Below are positions 27,274 through 35,190 of a stretch of 64,000 bases of DNA, one piece after another (the stretch's first letter is position 1; each line of letters opens with the position of its first letter). The DNA comes from Nocardia blacklockiae (lineage in GTDB: Bacteria > Actinomycetota > Actinomycetes > Mycobacteriales > Mycobacteriaceae): NCBI RefSeq assembly GCF_015477355.1, contig NZ_JADLRJ010000002.1, positions 1 through 64,000 on the forward strand. The letters run 5' to 3'. The translations under genes were made by a program, and so were the position numbers. The notes under the pieces are model-generated. The model saw only the letters and a list, made by a program, of their open reading frames with translations. It searched no databases and was not told the DNA's origin.

Positions 27274-28547
27274 AGCGACACCGCCTCAGCGTGGGCCGAA
27301 ACATGCTGCACGGCTCGCCATTCCGCGGCGCTCAACAGGGTGACTTGAGAGCGAGTCCGGTCGAAGACCAGCACCGTTCCACTCGGGTGCCGCACCACCC
27401 GGTGGATGTCGGGTGCGGCGCGCAGGCTCGCGGCTACAGCGCCGGGATCGGCGGGATTGTCCATGAGCCAGTGCTCGTCGACGCTCGAGATCGGGACCAG
27501 CTCTACCTCCGCCGCCGTCCCTTCCGCGCGCCCGATCAGAGTGTCGGTGGTGCCGGAGTCCGCGCGAGGGCCGAGCTGGAACTTGTGCTGCGCCTCGACC
27601 GCGCGCGGCAGCTGCCGGGCCGTGCCGCCGGCCAGCAGCATCTCCGCGTGCGCCAGCAGCGGCGAAACACCCTGCGGGTGAACCGATCCCAGCACGGCGT
27701 TGCCGACCATCTCCCTGCCCCAGGTGGCGGCCTGGAGCCGGAACTCGCCGTCGGGGCGGATGTTGGCGAGAGTGTCTTTGACCTGCTCGGACAGTTGCTG
27801 CAGGGTGATCATGCGCGACGGGTTCACCGTGAGCGTGCGCTGCCCGGTCGCCGGCCAGCAGGAATTGAATGTCAGATACAGGCCTGCGGCCGCCAGCCGC
27901 GCATGATGGCGATCCACCAGATCCTGCACACCCCGGAACTCGTTGTCGGCCAACGCCAGCCGTGGGTAGTGCGCGCGGGCCTGCCCGGAAAAACTCGGCG
28001 CGCACAGGTGATGCTGGGCCGCGAGCCCGGTCTCGGCCAGATAGTCCGACAGGTCGATCACCTGCCGCCAATTGCGCTGGTGCACAACGGTGATCACGGT
28101 GACCGGCTTTCCGGTCTCGTGCAGGCGCGCCAGGCCGTCGAGCACTTTCGGCAGGTTCTTGCCCCGCGCACTGCCGTGCAGGTCGTTCGTGATGCCATCC
28201 ACGCTGGTACAAATCCGCGACAGATTCGACGCCGCCAGCCACGACACCAGCTCGTCGGTGACCTTCGTGGCGTTCGTGATCAGCGTGGCCGCGCACCGCT
28301 CCAGCAGGTGCGTGGTGTCCAGCACCGCGCGCAGGGATTCGTGCAGGGTGATCTCACCGCCGGTGAGGACCACCTCCAGCACCCCCGCCTGCTCGGCGGC
28401 TTCCAACGCCGACACGATCGCGGGCACCGGGAGCTGGCGGGTCTTCCAGACCTCTCCGGGATGGCAGTACAGGCAGCGCAGGTTGCATTCGTTCACCGCG
28501 TCGACAACCAGCCGCAACAGCCGGCCGACAGGTTCGGGCTCGTTCAT
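27270..28547 (-). CDS. second radical SAM enzyme
   Basis: A 425-residue radical SAM protein with ECNLRCLYCHPGE (Cys21, Cys25, Cys28) close to the N-terminus and VVLTGGEITLHESL as the SAM-binding GGE. Residues up to about 230 complete the partial TIM barrel (TLITNATKVTDELV, ICTSVDG). The last 130 residues differ from SPASM domains and end in a small beta-rich segment (HRVVRHPSGTVLVFDRTRSQVTLL) that faintly recalls PqqD/RRE strands. ATG 28547 is chosen because the cluster motif follows at normal distance. It is first of the radical SAM pair. Confidence 0.83.
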   Translation of the reverse strand: MNEPEPVGRLLRLVVDAVNECNLRCLYCHPGEVWKTRQLPVPAIVSALEAAEQAGVLEVVLTGGEITLHESLRAVLDTTHLLERCAATLITNATKVTDELVSWLAASNLSRICTSVDGITNDLHGSARGKNLPKVLDGLARLHETGKPVTVITVVHQRNWRQVIDLSDYLAETGLAAQHHLCAPSFSGQARAHYPRLALADNEFRGVQDLVDRHHARLAAAGLYLTFNSCWPATGQRTLTVNPSRMITLQQLSEQVKDTLANIRPDGEFRLQAATWGREMVGNAVLGSVHPQGVSPLLAHAEMLLAGGTARQLPRAVEAQHKFQLGPRADSGTTDTLIGRAEGTAAEVELVPISSVDEHWLMDNPADPGAVAASLRAAPDIHRVVRHPSGTVLVFDRTRSQVTLLSAAEWRAVQHVSAHAEAVSL

Positions 28548-28585
28548 GGTGTCGTTCCCGCTCTCTTCATTGTTGTGTTGTGCCA

Positions 28586-28891
28586 CTAAGTAATTCGTCC
28601 CGAATCCGGAGTGAGGTGACCGGCTTCCACGAGCACCTGGTACGCCGCCCGCTTGGCCGGGCAGTCCTCGCGGGCACACGACCGGTGCCGCTGCATGTCG
28701 CGGTGCGCGTCCTGCACCGACGGCGGCCTCTCCGATGCGTCGTGGCAGCGGTCGATGACCGGCAGAATCTGCGCCGGCGCCTCACGAAGCGACCGCTGGT
28801 TCTCGCGGTCCGCGCACAGCACCAGCGCCGCCGCGGCCACGAAGATCGCACCGCACACCCCGGCCACCAGCCCGGCCGTCGTGGGGCTCAT
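28586..28891 (-). CDS. small membrane protein with C-terminal Cys/AGxxTP tail
   Basis: A 101-residue protein from ATG 28891 with one N-terminal transmembrane helix (TTAGLVAGVCGAIFVAAAALVLCA). The soluble tail reads AHRDMQRHRSCAREDC, then KRAAYQVLVEAGHLTPDSGR. A second copy of this tail motif occurs at 60240-60374. It overlaps the upstream small gene by 4 bp (ATGA) and lies 38 bp before the radical SAM pair, so it probably belongs to that operon. Function unknown. Confidence 0.65.
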   Translation of the reverse strand: MSPTTAGLVAGVCGAIFVAAAALVLCADRENQRSLREAPAQILPVIDRCHDASERPPSVQDAHRDMQRHRSCAREDCPAKRAAYQVLVEAGHLTPDSGRIT

Positions 28892-29145
28892 GACCGGCGC
28901 CTGCACAGTTCGGCGTGCCCGCAGACCGTGATCGCGTAGCGCTCCCGGTCATGCGGCGACGCCACGACCAGGCCTCGCGCCGCAAGCCGGGCCGCCGCCC
29001 GCCACGTCGCCCAGGTCGTCGACGACGCCCCCGCCGCGATCTTCCGCCGCGTCAACGTGCCGCCGAGATCGAGCACCGCGAGGACCGCAGACTCCACCGC
29101 AATCCGCGACTCTGTACCCCGGGCCCGTATTGGGTTGCCGCGCAT
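28888..29145 (-). CDS. small winged-helix-like protein
   Basis: An 85-residue protein from ATG 29145 with AAAGGGA upstream. The sequence ESRIAVESAVLAVLDLGGTLTRRKIAAGASSTTWATWRAAARLAARGLVVASPHDRERYAIT fits a compact winged helix: helix, turn, recognition helix, then a two-strand wing. It opens the minus-strand radical SAM operon and may regulate it. A minus-strand frame upstream (29159-29431) is open but I cannot support it as a gene. Confidence 0.6.
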   Translation of the reverse strand: MRGNPIRARGTESRIAVESAVLAVLDLGGTLTRRKIAAGASSTTWATWRAAARLAARGLVVASPHDRERYAITVCGHAELCRRRS

Positions 29146-29285
29146 CACGTCCCTTTCATCAGGTACACCGTTGCGGCCCACAGGCAGGGAGCCGGAAGAG
29201 ACAGTCCACGACGGGCCATCGGCGTGTAGTTCGTCCTGCCCAGCGGCGCTTGAGCCGCTGCTCGGTTTCGTCATACAACCTCCCG

Positions 29286-29548
29286 GAACCAACTGCCCGT
29301 GCGTCATGTGTCGAGCGCGTGCATCCTTTGCACCACAACGACATTCGGCGTACCAGTCGCTCGTGGTGGGCACGCGCGGGGTACGTGTGAACCGGATTCA
29401 GCTCGACGGCGAATTCCGGTCGCAGCGCCACCGCCCTGACCAGTAGAAGTTTTCGTGCTTGACTGATGGCGGGTCAGTGGTCTCGACCAGGCTGTTAAGA
29501 ACTGTTAAGTCGACGGAGGGCGGCCGCACTGCCAGGCTGCGCTCAGGT
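29286..29548 (+). repeat. left copy of 260-bp inverted promoter/leader duplication
   Basis: About 260 bp match the reverse complement of 31542-31800, with only two mismatches over the 59 bases nearest the genes and more differences farther away. The copy ends with GGAGGG and a mutated version of the XRE start (CTG in place of ATG at 29529) plus a few codons, showing it was copied from the XRE promoter. It now reads into the S51 peptidase gene starting at 29569. Confidence 0.85.
29492..29509 (+). promoter_or_regulatory. CTGTTAAG direct repeat, left copy
   Basis: CTGTTAAGAACTGTTAAG is two copies of an 8-mer with a 10-bp period, one helical turn, so a dimer could bind one DNA face. It lies just before a GGAGGG ribosome binding site. 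The same site occurs in inverse orientation at 31581-31598 before the XRE regulator, which is the likely binder. Confidence 0.65.
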
Positions 29549-29568
29549 CTCAGGCAGGTGGTGTCATC

Positions 29569-30285
29569 GTGGTAGTCGAGCGCCGAACCATTCTGGCGAC
29601 ATCCATGGGATTCAACAGATCCCGCGATCCGTGGGAGCCCTCTCCGATTTTCCGGTACGCCTTCGAACTGGCGGGTGACCCGGCAACGCCGCGCGTGTGT
29701 TTCCTGTCCACAGGCACCGGCGACAGGCAGGCCAGCATCGACGCTTTCTACAGGGCGTTTGCCGACCAGCAGGTCGCGGCGACCCATCTGGCGCTGTTCG
29801 ACAAACCGTCGGTCCCGGACATCCGAGAGCATTTGCTCGGCCAGGATGTCGTCTGGGTCGACCGCGGCAGCGTGGTGAACCTGCTCGCGGTGTGGCGGGC
29901 CCACGGCGTGGACGAGGTCCTGCGTGAGTGCTGGGACAGCGGTGTGGTGCTGGGGGGTGAGTCGGCGGGGTCGCTGTGTTGGGGAATCGGCGGCACGACC
30001 GACTCCTTCGGCGAAGTCCGGGCGATCACCGACGGTCTGGGTTTGCTGCCATATGCGAACGCAGTGCACTACCAGGATCGCCGCGCGCTGTTCCAGCGAT
30101 GCGTGGCCGAGCAGCAGCTGCCCGACGGGTACGCCACCGACGCGGGCGCGGGCCTACATTTCTCCGGCACCGAGGTCGTCGCCGCAGTGAGCGACCGCCG
30201 CAACGCGGGCGCGTACCGGGTGACGCGCCAGCCCGACGGCACCGCACGCGAGGAGGCCCTGGAGGTCACCCGGTTGAAGAGGTAG
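29569..30285 (+). CDS. peptidase S51 / dipeptidase E-like hydrolase
   Basis: A 238-residue protein of the S51 family. The Ser nucleophile elbow is GGESAGSLCW with Ser132. Flanking features are ATPRVCFLSTGTGD, VVWVDRGSVVNLLAVWRAHGVDEVLRECW and GLGLLPYANAVHYQDR, where His is a likely catalytic partner. GTG 29569 follows AGGTGG. Such enzymes cleave dipeptides or cyanophycin-like bonds. It converges with the XRE gene, overlapping 20 bp at the ends, and both read from near-identical duplicated control regions, suggesting shared regulation. Confidence 0.85.
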   Translation: MVVERRTILATSMGFNRSRDPWEPSPIFRYAFELAGDPATPRVCFLSTGTGDRQASIDAFYRAFADQQVAATHLALFDKPSVPDIREHLLGQDVVWVDRGSVVNLLAVWRAHGVDEVLRECWDSGVVLGGESAGSLCWGIGGTTDSFGEVRAITDGLGLLPYANAVHYQDRRALFQRCVAEQQLPDGYATDAGAGLHFSGTEVVAAVSDRRNAGAYRVTRQPDGTAREEALEVTRLKR

Positions 30286-31561
30286 GCGTCAGCTGCTGGA
30301 TGCGGTTGATGACCGCGCCGACATCGTCGCGGCCGCGCCAGCGCCACAGGATCGGCAGCGCTCGCTGGAGCTCGCTCAGCGCGGACACCGACCCGACACG
30401 CTGAATGGCATCGAGAACCCCGAGCGCGGTCTCCGCCGCTTCGGTGGGCTGACCGGCATTGGCGTAGGCGCGGGCGAGCTTCGCGCGCGTGATGGTGGCG
30501 GTGCGCAGCGACGACCCCGTCAGGGCCTCCAACCGGGGCTGGAGAATCGGCACGACCGACGCGCCGCGACCCAGGTAGATGTCGCAGGTGGTCTTGAAGA
30601 TCACGGCCAGGTGATCATCAACGACACTGCGCTGTCCCAGAATGATGTCCGCGGGCCGAGCGGGCTGGGACAGCAGACGCATCGCCTGATCGAGCGCTCG
30701 GCTACTGGAGTCGCGATCACCGCACAGCGCGAATCCGAACGCCGCCTGTTTGGCGGCCAGGCCCCGGATTCGTGGTGAGGCGCCGGGCATGTCCTCCACG
30801 ACAGTGGCGTTGTCGACTGCCTGACGCCCGTTATGGGCCGTGGAAATCGACAGCATGGAACGGCGAACGTAGCCGTAGGCGGCGATCTCCTGCCAACCCG
30901 CGGCGTGGCCCCACTGGGAGGCTCGATCGATCCAGTACATCGCCTGGCGCAGGTTGCCCGATTCCTCGGCCAGCCAGCTGAGCGATTCGGCGTAGCGGGC
31001 CTGCATCCGGAAGATCCTGCTACGCAGTGTGCGGTCGGCTCGGCGGCGCAGGACCTCGAGCAGGGCGACTCGTCCGGTCATCTCGTCGATGACCCGGTGT
31101 GGCGGGAGAATCCTTGCTGCGGTTTGGAATCCGGCGTAAGCGTTATCGAACGTGGTCAGGGTAGCGTCATCCGCTCCGATCGCAGGGATGGCTCGGTCCA
31201 GCTGCGCGAACAGTGCACTCGTGGTGATTCCGAGCCCGAGCGAGGTCAGCAGGTCACGACGTGACAGCAGCATCGGGATACCTCCGGGCAACTCCACCGT
31301 CAGCATATCGGCGGCCGCCGCGGGTGTGGCAGGGGCGTCGAGGGTGGGAGTGTGCCGGGTGAGTGCCGTGATGACGCCATCGGTGCAGTAGATGTCGTCG
31401 AGCTGTTGGGCCAGCCAGGGGTGGATGGTTCGCCGGCCGGTCTCGATCTGGGAGAGAAGCGCTTCGGTGCAACCGGCGCGGCGCGCCACGGCCGCGAGGG
31501 TGAGGTGGCGCGTTCTACGCAGGTCTCGCAGTACCGCTCCGATCTGAGCGTTGCCCGGCAT
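30266..31561 (-). CDS. XRE-family regulator with TPR-like domain
   Basis: A 431-residue regulator. The N-terminal HTH is GAVLRDLRRTRHLTLAAVARRAGCTEALLSQIETGRRTIHPWLAQQL. A short hydrophobic stretch (DLLTSLGLGITTSALFAQL) follows near 107-125, then helical repeats to the end. ATG 31561 has GGAGGG upstream, and two CTTAACAG repeats lie 20-37 bp before it, where they could mediate autoregulation. The gene converges on the S51 peptidase. Confidence 0.8.
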   Translation of the reverse strand: MPGNAQIGAVLRDLRRTRHLTLAAVARRAGCTEALLSQIETGRRTIHPWLAQQLDDIYCTDGVITALTRHTPTLDAPATPAAAADMLTVELPGGIPMLLSRRDLLTSLGLGITTSALFAQLDRAIPAIGADDATLTTFDNAYAGFQTAARILPPHRVIDEMTGRVALLEVLRRRADRTLRSRIFRMQARYAESLSWLAEESGNLRQAMYWIDRASQWGHAAGWQEIAAYGYVRRSMLSISTAHNGRQAVDNATVVEDMPGASPRIRGLAAKQAAFGFALCGDRDSSSRALDQAMRLLSQPARPADIILGQRSVVDDHLAVIFKTTCDIYLGRGASVVPILQPRLEALTGSSLRTATITRAKLARAYANAGQPTEAAETALGVLDAIQRVGSVSALSELQRALPILWRWRGRDDVGAVINRIQQLTPTSSTG

Positions 31562-31800
31562 TGCGGCCGCCCTCCGCCGACTTAACAGTTCTTAACAGCC
31601 TGGTCGAGACCACTGACCCGCCATCAGTCAAGCACGAAAACTTCTACTGGTCAGGACGGTGGCGCTACGACCCGAATTCGCCGTCGAGCTGAGTCCGGTG
31701 CGCACGTACCCGCACGTGCCCACCACGAGCCACCGGTGACGCCGAAAGGCGTTGTGGTGCAAAGGATGCACGCGCTCGACACATGACGCACGGCAGTCGG
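31542..31800 (-). repeat. right copy of 260-bp inverted promoter/leader duplication
   Basis: This is the parental-looking copy, including the intact XRE start. Reverse-complemented it matches 29286-29548. Farther out, the motif GTGGCGCTACGACCCGA (about 31659, plus strand) also recurs in inverted form near 31860-31885, so part of this region is itself a nested inverted repeat just before the dTMP-kinase-like gene. Confidence 0.85.
31581..31598 (-). promoter_or_regulatory. CTGTTAAG direct repeat, right copy
   Basis: On the minus strand this reads CTGTTAAGAACTGTTAAG, identical to 29492-29509. It lies 20-37 bp upstream of the XRE start codon and is a good candidate for that regulator's own operator. 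Confidence 0.65.
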
Positions 31801-31946
31801 TGCGGGACTCGGTGGCCGCGAAGCTGTCCGTCCAGAAGGCTGCCGTGTTCGGCGGCGAGCTCGGGTCGTAGCGCTACCGCGACAGCTGGGAACCGGTCAA
31901 CGTCGTCGACCTGTGCGGCACTCGAGGACACTGAGGGAGGAAACAA

Positions 31947-32762
31947 TTGCAGCACAACGCTATACATGAGCAGAAGGCCGTTCACGACGCCGCTGCCGCA
32001 CCCACGCCGAATGCTCGCCCTGGCGCGGGCAGGTTCATCACGCTCGAAGGCGGGGACGGCGCGGGGAAGTCGTCGCTGGCGATCGTGCTGGCCGATATGG
32101 AGTACCGGCTGGCGGTGTCCGTGCTCAAGCGCGGTGACCGTGGCCACGGTCTAGTGTTCGTTTCGCGCAGGCAGATATCGCAGACGTCGGTGTATTCACG
32201 TGAGCTGATGCAGCTGCTGGCCAGGATGCTGTGGGAAAGCGGTGACGATCCGGCGCTGCCGGACACGTTCTGGGCACGCTTGCAGGCGAGTTGGTTCACT
32301 GCGCATTCGGCCACAGTGATCGGCCCGCTGTTGGATGCGGGTTTCGATGTGATCACCGACGGCTGGCTGGGCAAGGTCTCCGCCAATCTGCTGACCCAAG
32401 GCCGACACAGCGCGGCCGACCTCGAAGTACTGTTCGCGCCGGTCCGCATGCCCGACGTCACGGTGTTGCTGGGGGTGGATCCGGCCGCTGCGTGGGCGCG
32501 CAGGTGCTCGCTCCGACCATCGGAGGTGGATATGCACGCTGGCGCCGACCTGACCGGTGCGGCCCGCGCGAGTTTTATTGACTACCAAAGCCGCATACTG
32601 ACGACGCTGGACCGGCTCGCCGTCGAACAGGGATGGGCCGTGCTGCCGGTGGGTGCCGAGGAAGCCCTCGAGCAGACGGCGCACCGGCTGTCGATGCTGG
32701 TCGCTGATTTCCGGCAGCAGCCATATGATGTGCGGATCGCGACGGCCGAAGCGGGCCGGTGA
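31947..32762 (+). CDS. dTMP-kinase-like nucleotide kinase
   Basis: A 271-residue P-loop kinase of the thymidylate kinase family. Walker A is LEGGDGAGKSS (Glu34-Ser43); downstream FDVITDGWLGKVSAN and VTVLLGVDPAAAWARRC match the acceptor/DR and adenine-side strands. At 271 residues it is longer than housekeeping Tmk (about 210), with 28 extra N-terminal residues. The start is TTG 31947 with a strong GGGAGGAAA site. It overlaps the next small gene. Located in a radical SAM/sugar locus, it may phosphorylate an unusual nucleotide. Confidence 0.82.
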   Translation: MQHNAIHEQKAVHDAAAAPTPNARPGAGRFITLEGGDGAGKSSLAIVLADMEYRLAVSVLKRGDRGHGLVFVSRRQISQTSVYSRELMQLLARMLWESGDDPALPDTFWARLQASWFTAHSATVIGPLLDAGFDVITDGWLGKVSANLLTQGRHSAADLEVLFAPVRMPDVTVLLGVDPAAAWARRCSLRPSEVDMHAGADLTGAARASFIDYQSRILTTLDRLAVEQGWAVLPVGAEEALEQTAHRLSMLVADFRQQPYDVRIATAEAGR

Positions 32763-32947
32763 GCGCCGAATATCCGCCGGTCCAGAAGGGCAGCCCGCTA
32801 CCGTTGTATACCGACACCGGAACGTGGCGGGCCGCACTCAGCACGGCCTCGCAGCCCTGGTCGGCGGTGAATCCTCCCTGGGTTACCGAGCCATGCTGCG
32901 GCGGACTCGTTTTCGCGCCGACGGGCGCTGCACGAGGCGCATGGTGA
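32759..32947 (+). CDS. small hypothetical protein coupled to the kinase gene
   Basis: A 62-residue protein from GTG 32759, overlapping the kinase stop (GTGA). Its composition (PLPLYTDTGTWRAALSTASQPWSAVNPPW, then TEPCCGGLVF) looks natural, with a CC pair near the end. It overlaps the converging winged-helix gene by 65 bp. Function unknown. Confidence 0.5.
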   Translation: MSAEYPPVQKGSPLPLYTDTGTWRAALSTASQPWSAVNPPWVTEPCCGGLVFAPTGAARGAW

Positions 32948-33398
32948 CGACCCCGGACAGCATGTGGTGCGCGCGATCGGTGGCCAGATACGCGGGCACA
33001 CACCGCACATAGTGGCGAGTGGATAGCCGTCGGATCGCCGCGGCGACCTCACTGCCGGCGCGGACGATCGAGGCCAGTTCGTCGACGGTGCGGGCACCGT
33101 CGACGTCATCGAGTTCATCCAACACCGTTTGTTGAGGCACGGTGAGTCTCGCCTGGACGTCCTGACCGGCGAGTACGGCCCGGCCGTTGCGGCTGATTAT
33201 CCACGCCGGCTGTTGCTCTGCGAACCCGTTGTCGGCGAGCCGCCTCACGGTCGTCTCGATGCCCCGGGCCGTGCGCCCGATCGTCGTCGCCAGTTCTTCG
33301 ATGCTGCGTGCGCCAGGAGCAGCGCACAACGCGCGAATCAGGCGGTACTCGAGTTCGGGCAGTTCTGGAGGCCCGGCCTGGGAAACGTACGCGTTCAC
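32883..33398 (-). CDS. winged-helix DNA-binding protein
   Basis: A 171-residue protein with tandem winged-helix-like parts: LEYRLIRALCAAPGARSIEELATTIGRTARGIETTVRRLADNGFAEQQPAWIISRNGRAVL, then TVLDELDDVDGARTVDELASIVRAGSEVAAAIRRLSTRHYV. This looks like an internally repeated MarR/ArsR-like regulator. Its GTG start overlaps the stop of the small peptide gene upstream. Confidence 0.7.
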   Translation of the reverse strand: MNAYVSQAGPPELPELEYRLIRALCAAPGARSIEELATTIGRTARGIETTVRRLADNGFAEQQPAWIISRNGRAVLAGQDVQARLTVPQQTVLDELDDVDGARTVDELASIVRAGSEVAAAIRRLSTRHYVRCVPAYLATDRAHHMLSGVVTMRLVQRPSARKRVRRSMAR

Positions 33399-33493
33399 CG
33401 GCTGGCTCCATATGCCGCGAACTTCATCCGCACACGTGACTTTTCGATGTCGCGGTTTTCTTTCGCGGGCATCGGGTCGCGCTCACATTGCAC
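33395..33493 (-). CDS. 32-residue peptide gene coupled to the winged-helix gene
   Basis: From GTG 33493 with a good GGAGAA site 6 bp upstream, this frame encodes 32 residues: a charged lead (QCERDPMPAKENRDIEKSR) and a tail ending KFAAYGASR. Its TGA overlaps the GTG of the next gene. An internal ATG at 33472 would give 25 residues. It could be a leader peptide controlling the downstream gene or a small precursor peptide; the nearby radical SAM genes make the second idea worth testing. Confidence 0.5.
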   Translation of the reverse strand: MQCERDPMPAKENRDIEKSRVRMKFAAYGASR

Positions 33494-33631
33494 AGTCTTC
33501 TCCTGATGGGTGGACAATTTCGATCCCCTGGCACAGGCACGAGGATCGGTAGTTCGGGCAAGTCCTTCGGGTGGCGCGGTTGTCCGGGCCGGGGCCTGGG
33601 CGGTGCAGCGCCGCGGCCCGGACATGGCCGG

Positions 33632-34186
33632 TTACGGTGTGGCGTATCCGATCAGTGCGCCGATTCCGGCGCCGATCGGGACGGTGACCAGCGCGCCGAC
33701 GCCGCCGAGGAAGAACCCGATCACCGCGCCGATCCCGGTGCCGATGAGTGCGCCGACACCCGCGTTGTGCTGTTTGCGGGCGATCGTGTCGGAGGCCTCG
33801 TTGATCGTCTGCGCGGCCGGTGCGCTTGTCGATTGCGGTGTGAGGGTGAGGGTTCGGCCGTCCTCGGCGATCGCGGCAGCGACAGCGACGAGTCCCGAGC
33901 TGGTCGGCAGGCCGAGCGGGATCGTGTCGACGATCGTGCCCGCGGCATCGATTACCGCGACCGACGCGGCATCGGCGGCAGGGGCGAACCTGCCGCCATC
34001 GAGCGTGGTGACCGCGCCGCCGTCGGCGGAGGACGCGACGGTGTAGCCGACGCGGTGGTCGACCGCGCGGACGCTGCTCGTCGCTGCGGCTGTGGTGGCG
34101 GGTGCCGGTTGGGCATCGGCTGCCGTAGCGGCGGCGGTGAGTGCGGCCGCGGCTAACGCTGCGGCGGTGAACGTCTCGAGTTTCAT
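33632..34186 (-). CDS. exported glycine-zipper protein
   Basis: A 184-residue protein with an Ala-rich signal peptide (MKLETFTAAALAAAALTAAATAADAQ) and a C-terminal glycine-zipper membrane segment (GVGALIGTGIGAVIGFFLGG, then GALVTVPIGAGIGALIGY). The middle has strands resembling a small beta domain. ATG 34186 has AGGAG upstream. Such proteins sit in or disturb membranes; the role is unknown. Confidence 0.7.
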   Translation of the reverse strand: MKLETFTAAALAAAALTAAATAADAQPAPATTAAATSSVRAVDHRVGYTVASSADGGAVTTLDGGRFAPAADAASVAVIDAAGTIVDTIPLGLPTSSGLVAVAAAIAEDGRTLTLTPQSTSAPAAQTINEASDTIARKQHNAGVGALIGTGIGAVIGFFLGGVGALVTVPIGAGIGALIGYATP

Positions 34187-34305
34187 TGCTTCTCCTCTGT
34201 CAGGTCGGCACGGGAGTGGCCGACATTTCCGCCGATTCCTTCGGCGGGGTTCTGGGGGCCGGGGCTGTCGTGGAGACACCTCGTCGCGGCGGCGGCGGAC
34301 TCACC

Positions 34306-35190
34306 TCACCGTGCGGCGCCGATCATGGGTTTGCGGCCGATCGCAGCGAGCAGGACCAATCTGGTGTCCGGCAAGCCGGGGCGCAGCCACCGCTGCACCG
34401 TCGCCACGCCGGGTTCGAACAAGTCGAAGCCAGCGAGGAATTCTTCGGTCTGCGCAGCGGATCGGAAACAGACTTGGGCCGGAGTGCCGACGGTGTTGGT
34501 GAGCACCTGAAGTATCTCCGGGGAGGACTCATTCGAGCCGTGCGTGATCGCCAGGTAACTGCCCGGTGCCATCCGATCGCGGAGGGCGGCGACGATCCCG
34601 GCGGGGTCCTCGTCGTCCATCACGTAATGGAGCACACCGGTGAGCGTGATCGCCACCGGCTTGTCGAGATCGATGAAGGCATGGCCGCTGAGCCGGTCGA
34701 GGATGTCGTGGGGACGGCGAATGTCTCCCAGCATCGTCGCGACGTCGGGGGGATCGGCCAGCAGCGCCTCGCAATGGGCGACCACGAGCGGGTCGTAGTC
34801 GACGTACACCACTCGCGACGACGGCTCGATTCCGTGAGCCACCTCGTGCACGTTGGGCTCGGTCGGCAGTCCTGAACCGAGATCGATGAATTGCCGGACA
34901 CCGGCGTCGGCGGCCATCTCCACCGCCTTGCGCAGGAAGCCCCGAGCGAACCAGACCAGCGTTTTGATTTCCGGTGCGCGCGCGAGCATTTCGTGCGCCA
35001 TGGCGCGGTCGACCTCGTAATTGTCCTTCCCGTTCAACAGGTAGTCGTACAGCCGGGCGGAGTTCAGCTGACCGGGATCGAACGGGGCGGGTGTCCGATG
35101 GTATTCCGGCGCAGGCCCTTCCGTTCCATTGGCCACGGGTGCAGCCGTGACCGACCGGCACTCGAGTTCCGATCTGCTCAGCATGTTCAC
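34306..35190 (-). CDS. S-adenosyl methyltransferase (DUF574 type)
   Basis: A 294-residue SAM-dependent methyltransferase of the actinobacterial DUF574 type. Signature parts are NSARLYDYLLNGKDNYEVDRAMA, the SAM site FIDLGSGLPTEPNVHEVA, VVYVDYDPLVVAHCEALL, and ITLTGVLHYVMDDEDPAGIV. GTG 35190 overlaps the stop of the upstream gene (GTGA); ATG 35184 is an alternative. Substrates in this family are largely unknown. Confidence 0.88.
   Translation of the reverse strand: MNMLSRSELECRSVTAAPVANGTEGPAPEYHRTPAPFDPGQLNSARLYDYLLNGKDNYEVDRAMAHEMLARAPEIKTLVWFARGFLRKAVEMAADAGVRQFIDLGSGLPTEPNVHEVAHGIEPSSRVVYVDYDPLVVAHCEALLADPPDVATMLGDIRRPHDILDRLSGHAFIDLDKPVAITLTGVLHYVMDDEDPAGIVAALRDRMAPGSYLAITHGSNESSPEILQVLTNTVGTPAQVCFRSAAQTEEFLAGFDLFEPGVATVQRWLRPGLPDTRLVLLAAIGRKPMIGAAR

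Noticed and set aside
29159-29431. 90-codon minus-strand frame in the left promoter duplication
   Set aside because: The same frame is broken after 27 codons in the right copy, so coding conservation is not supported.
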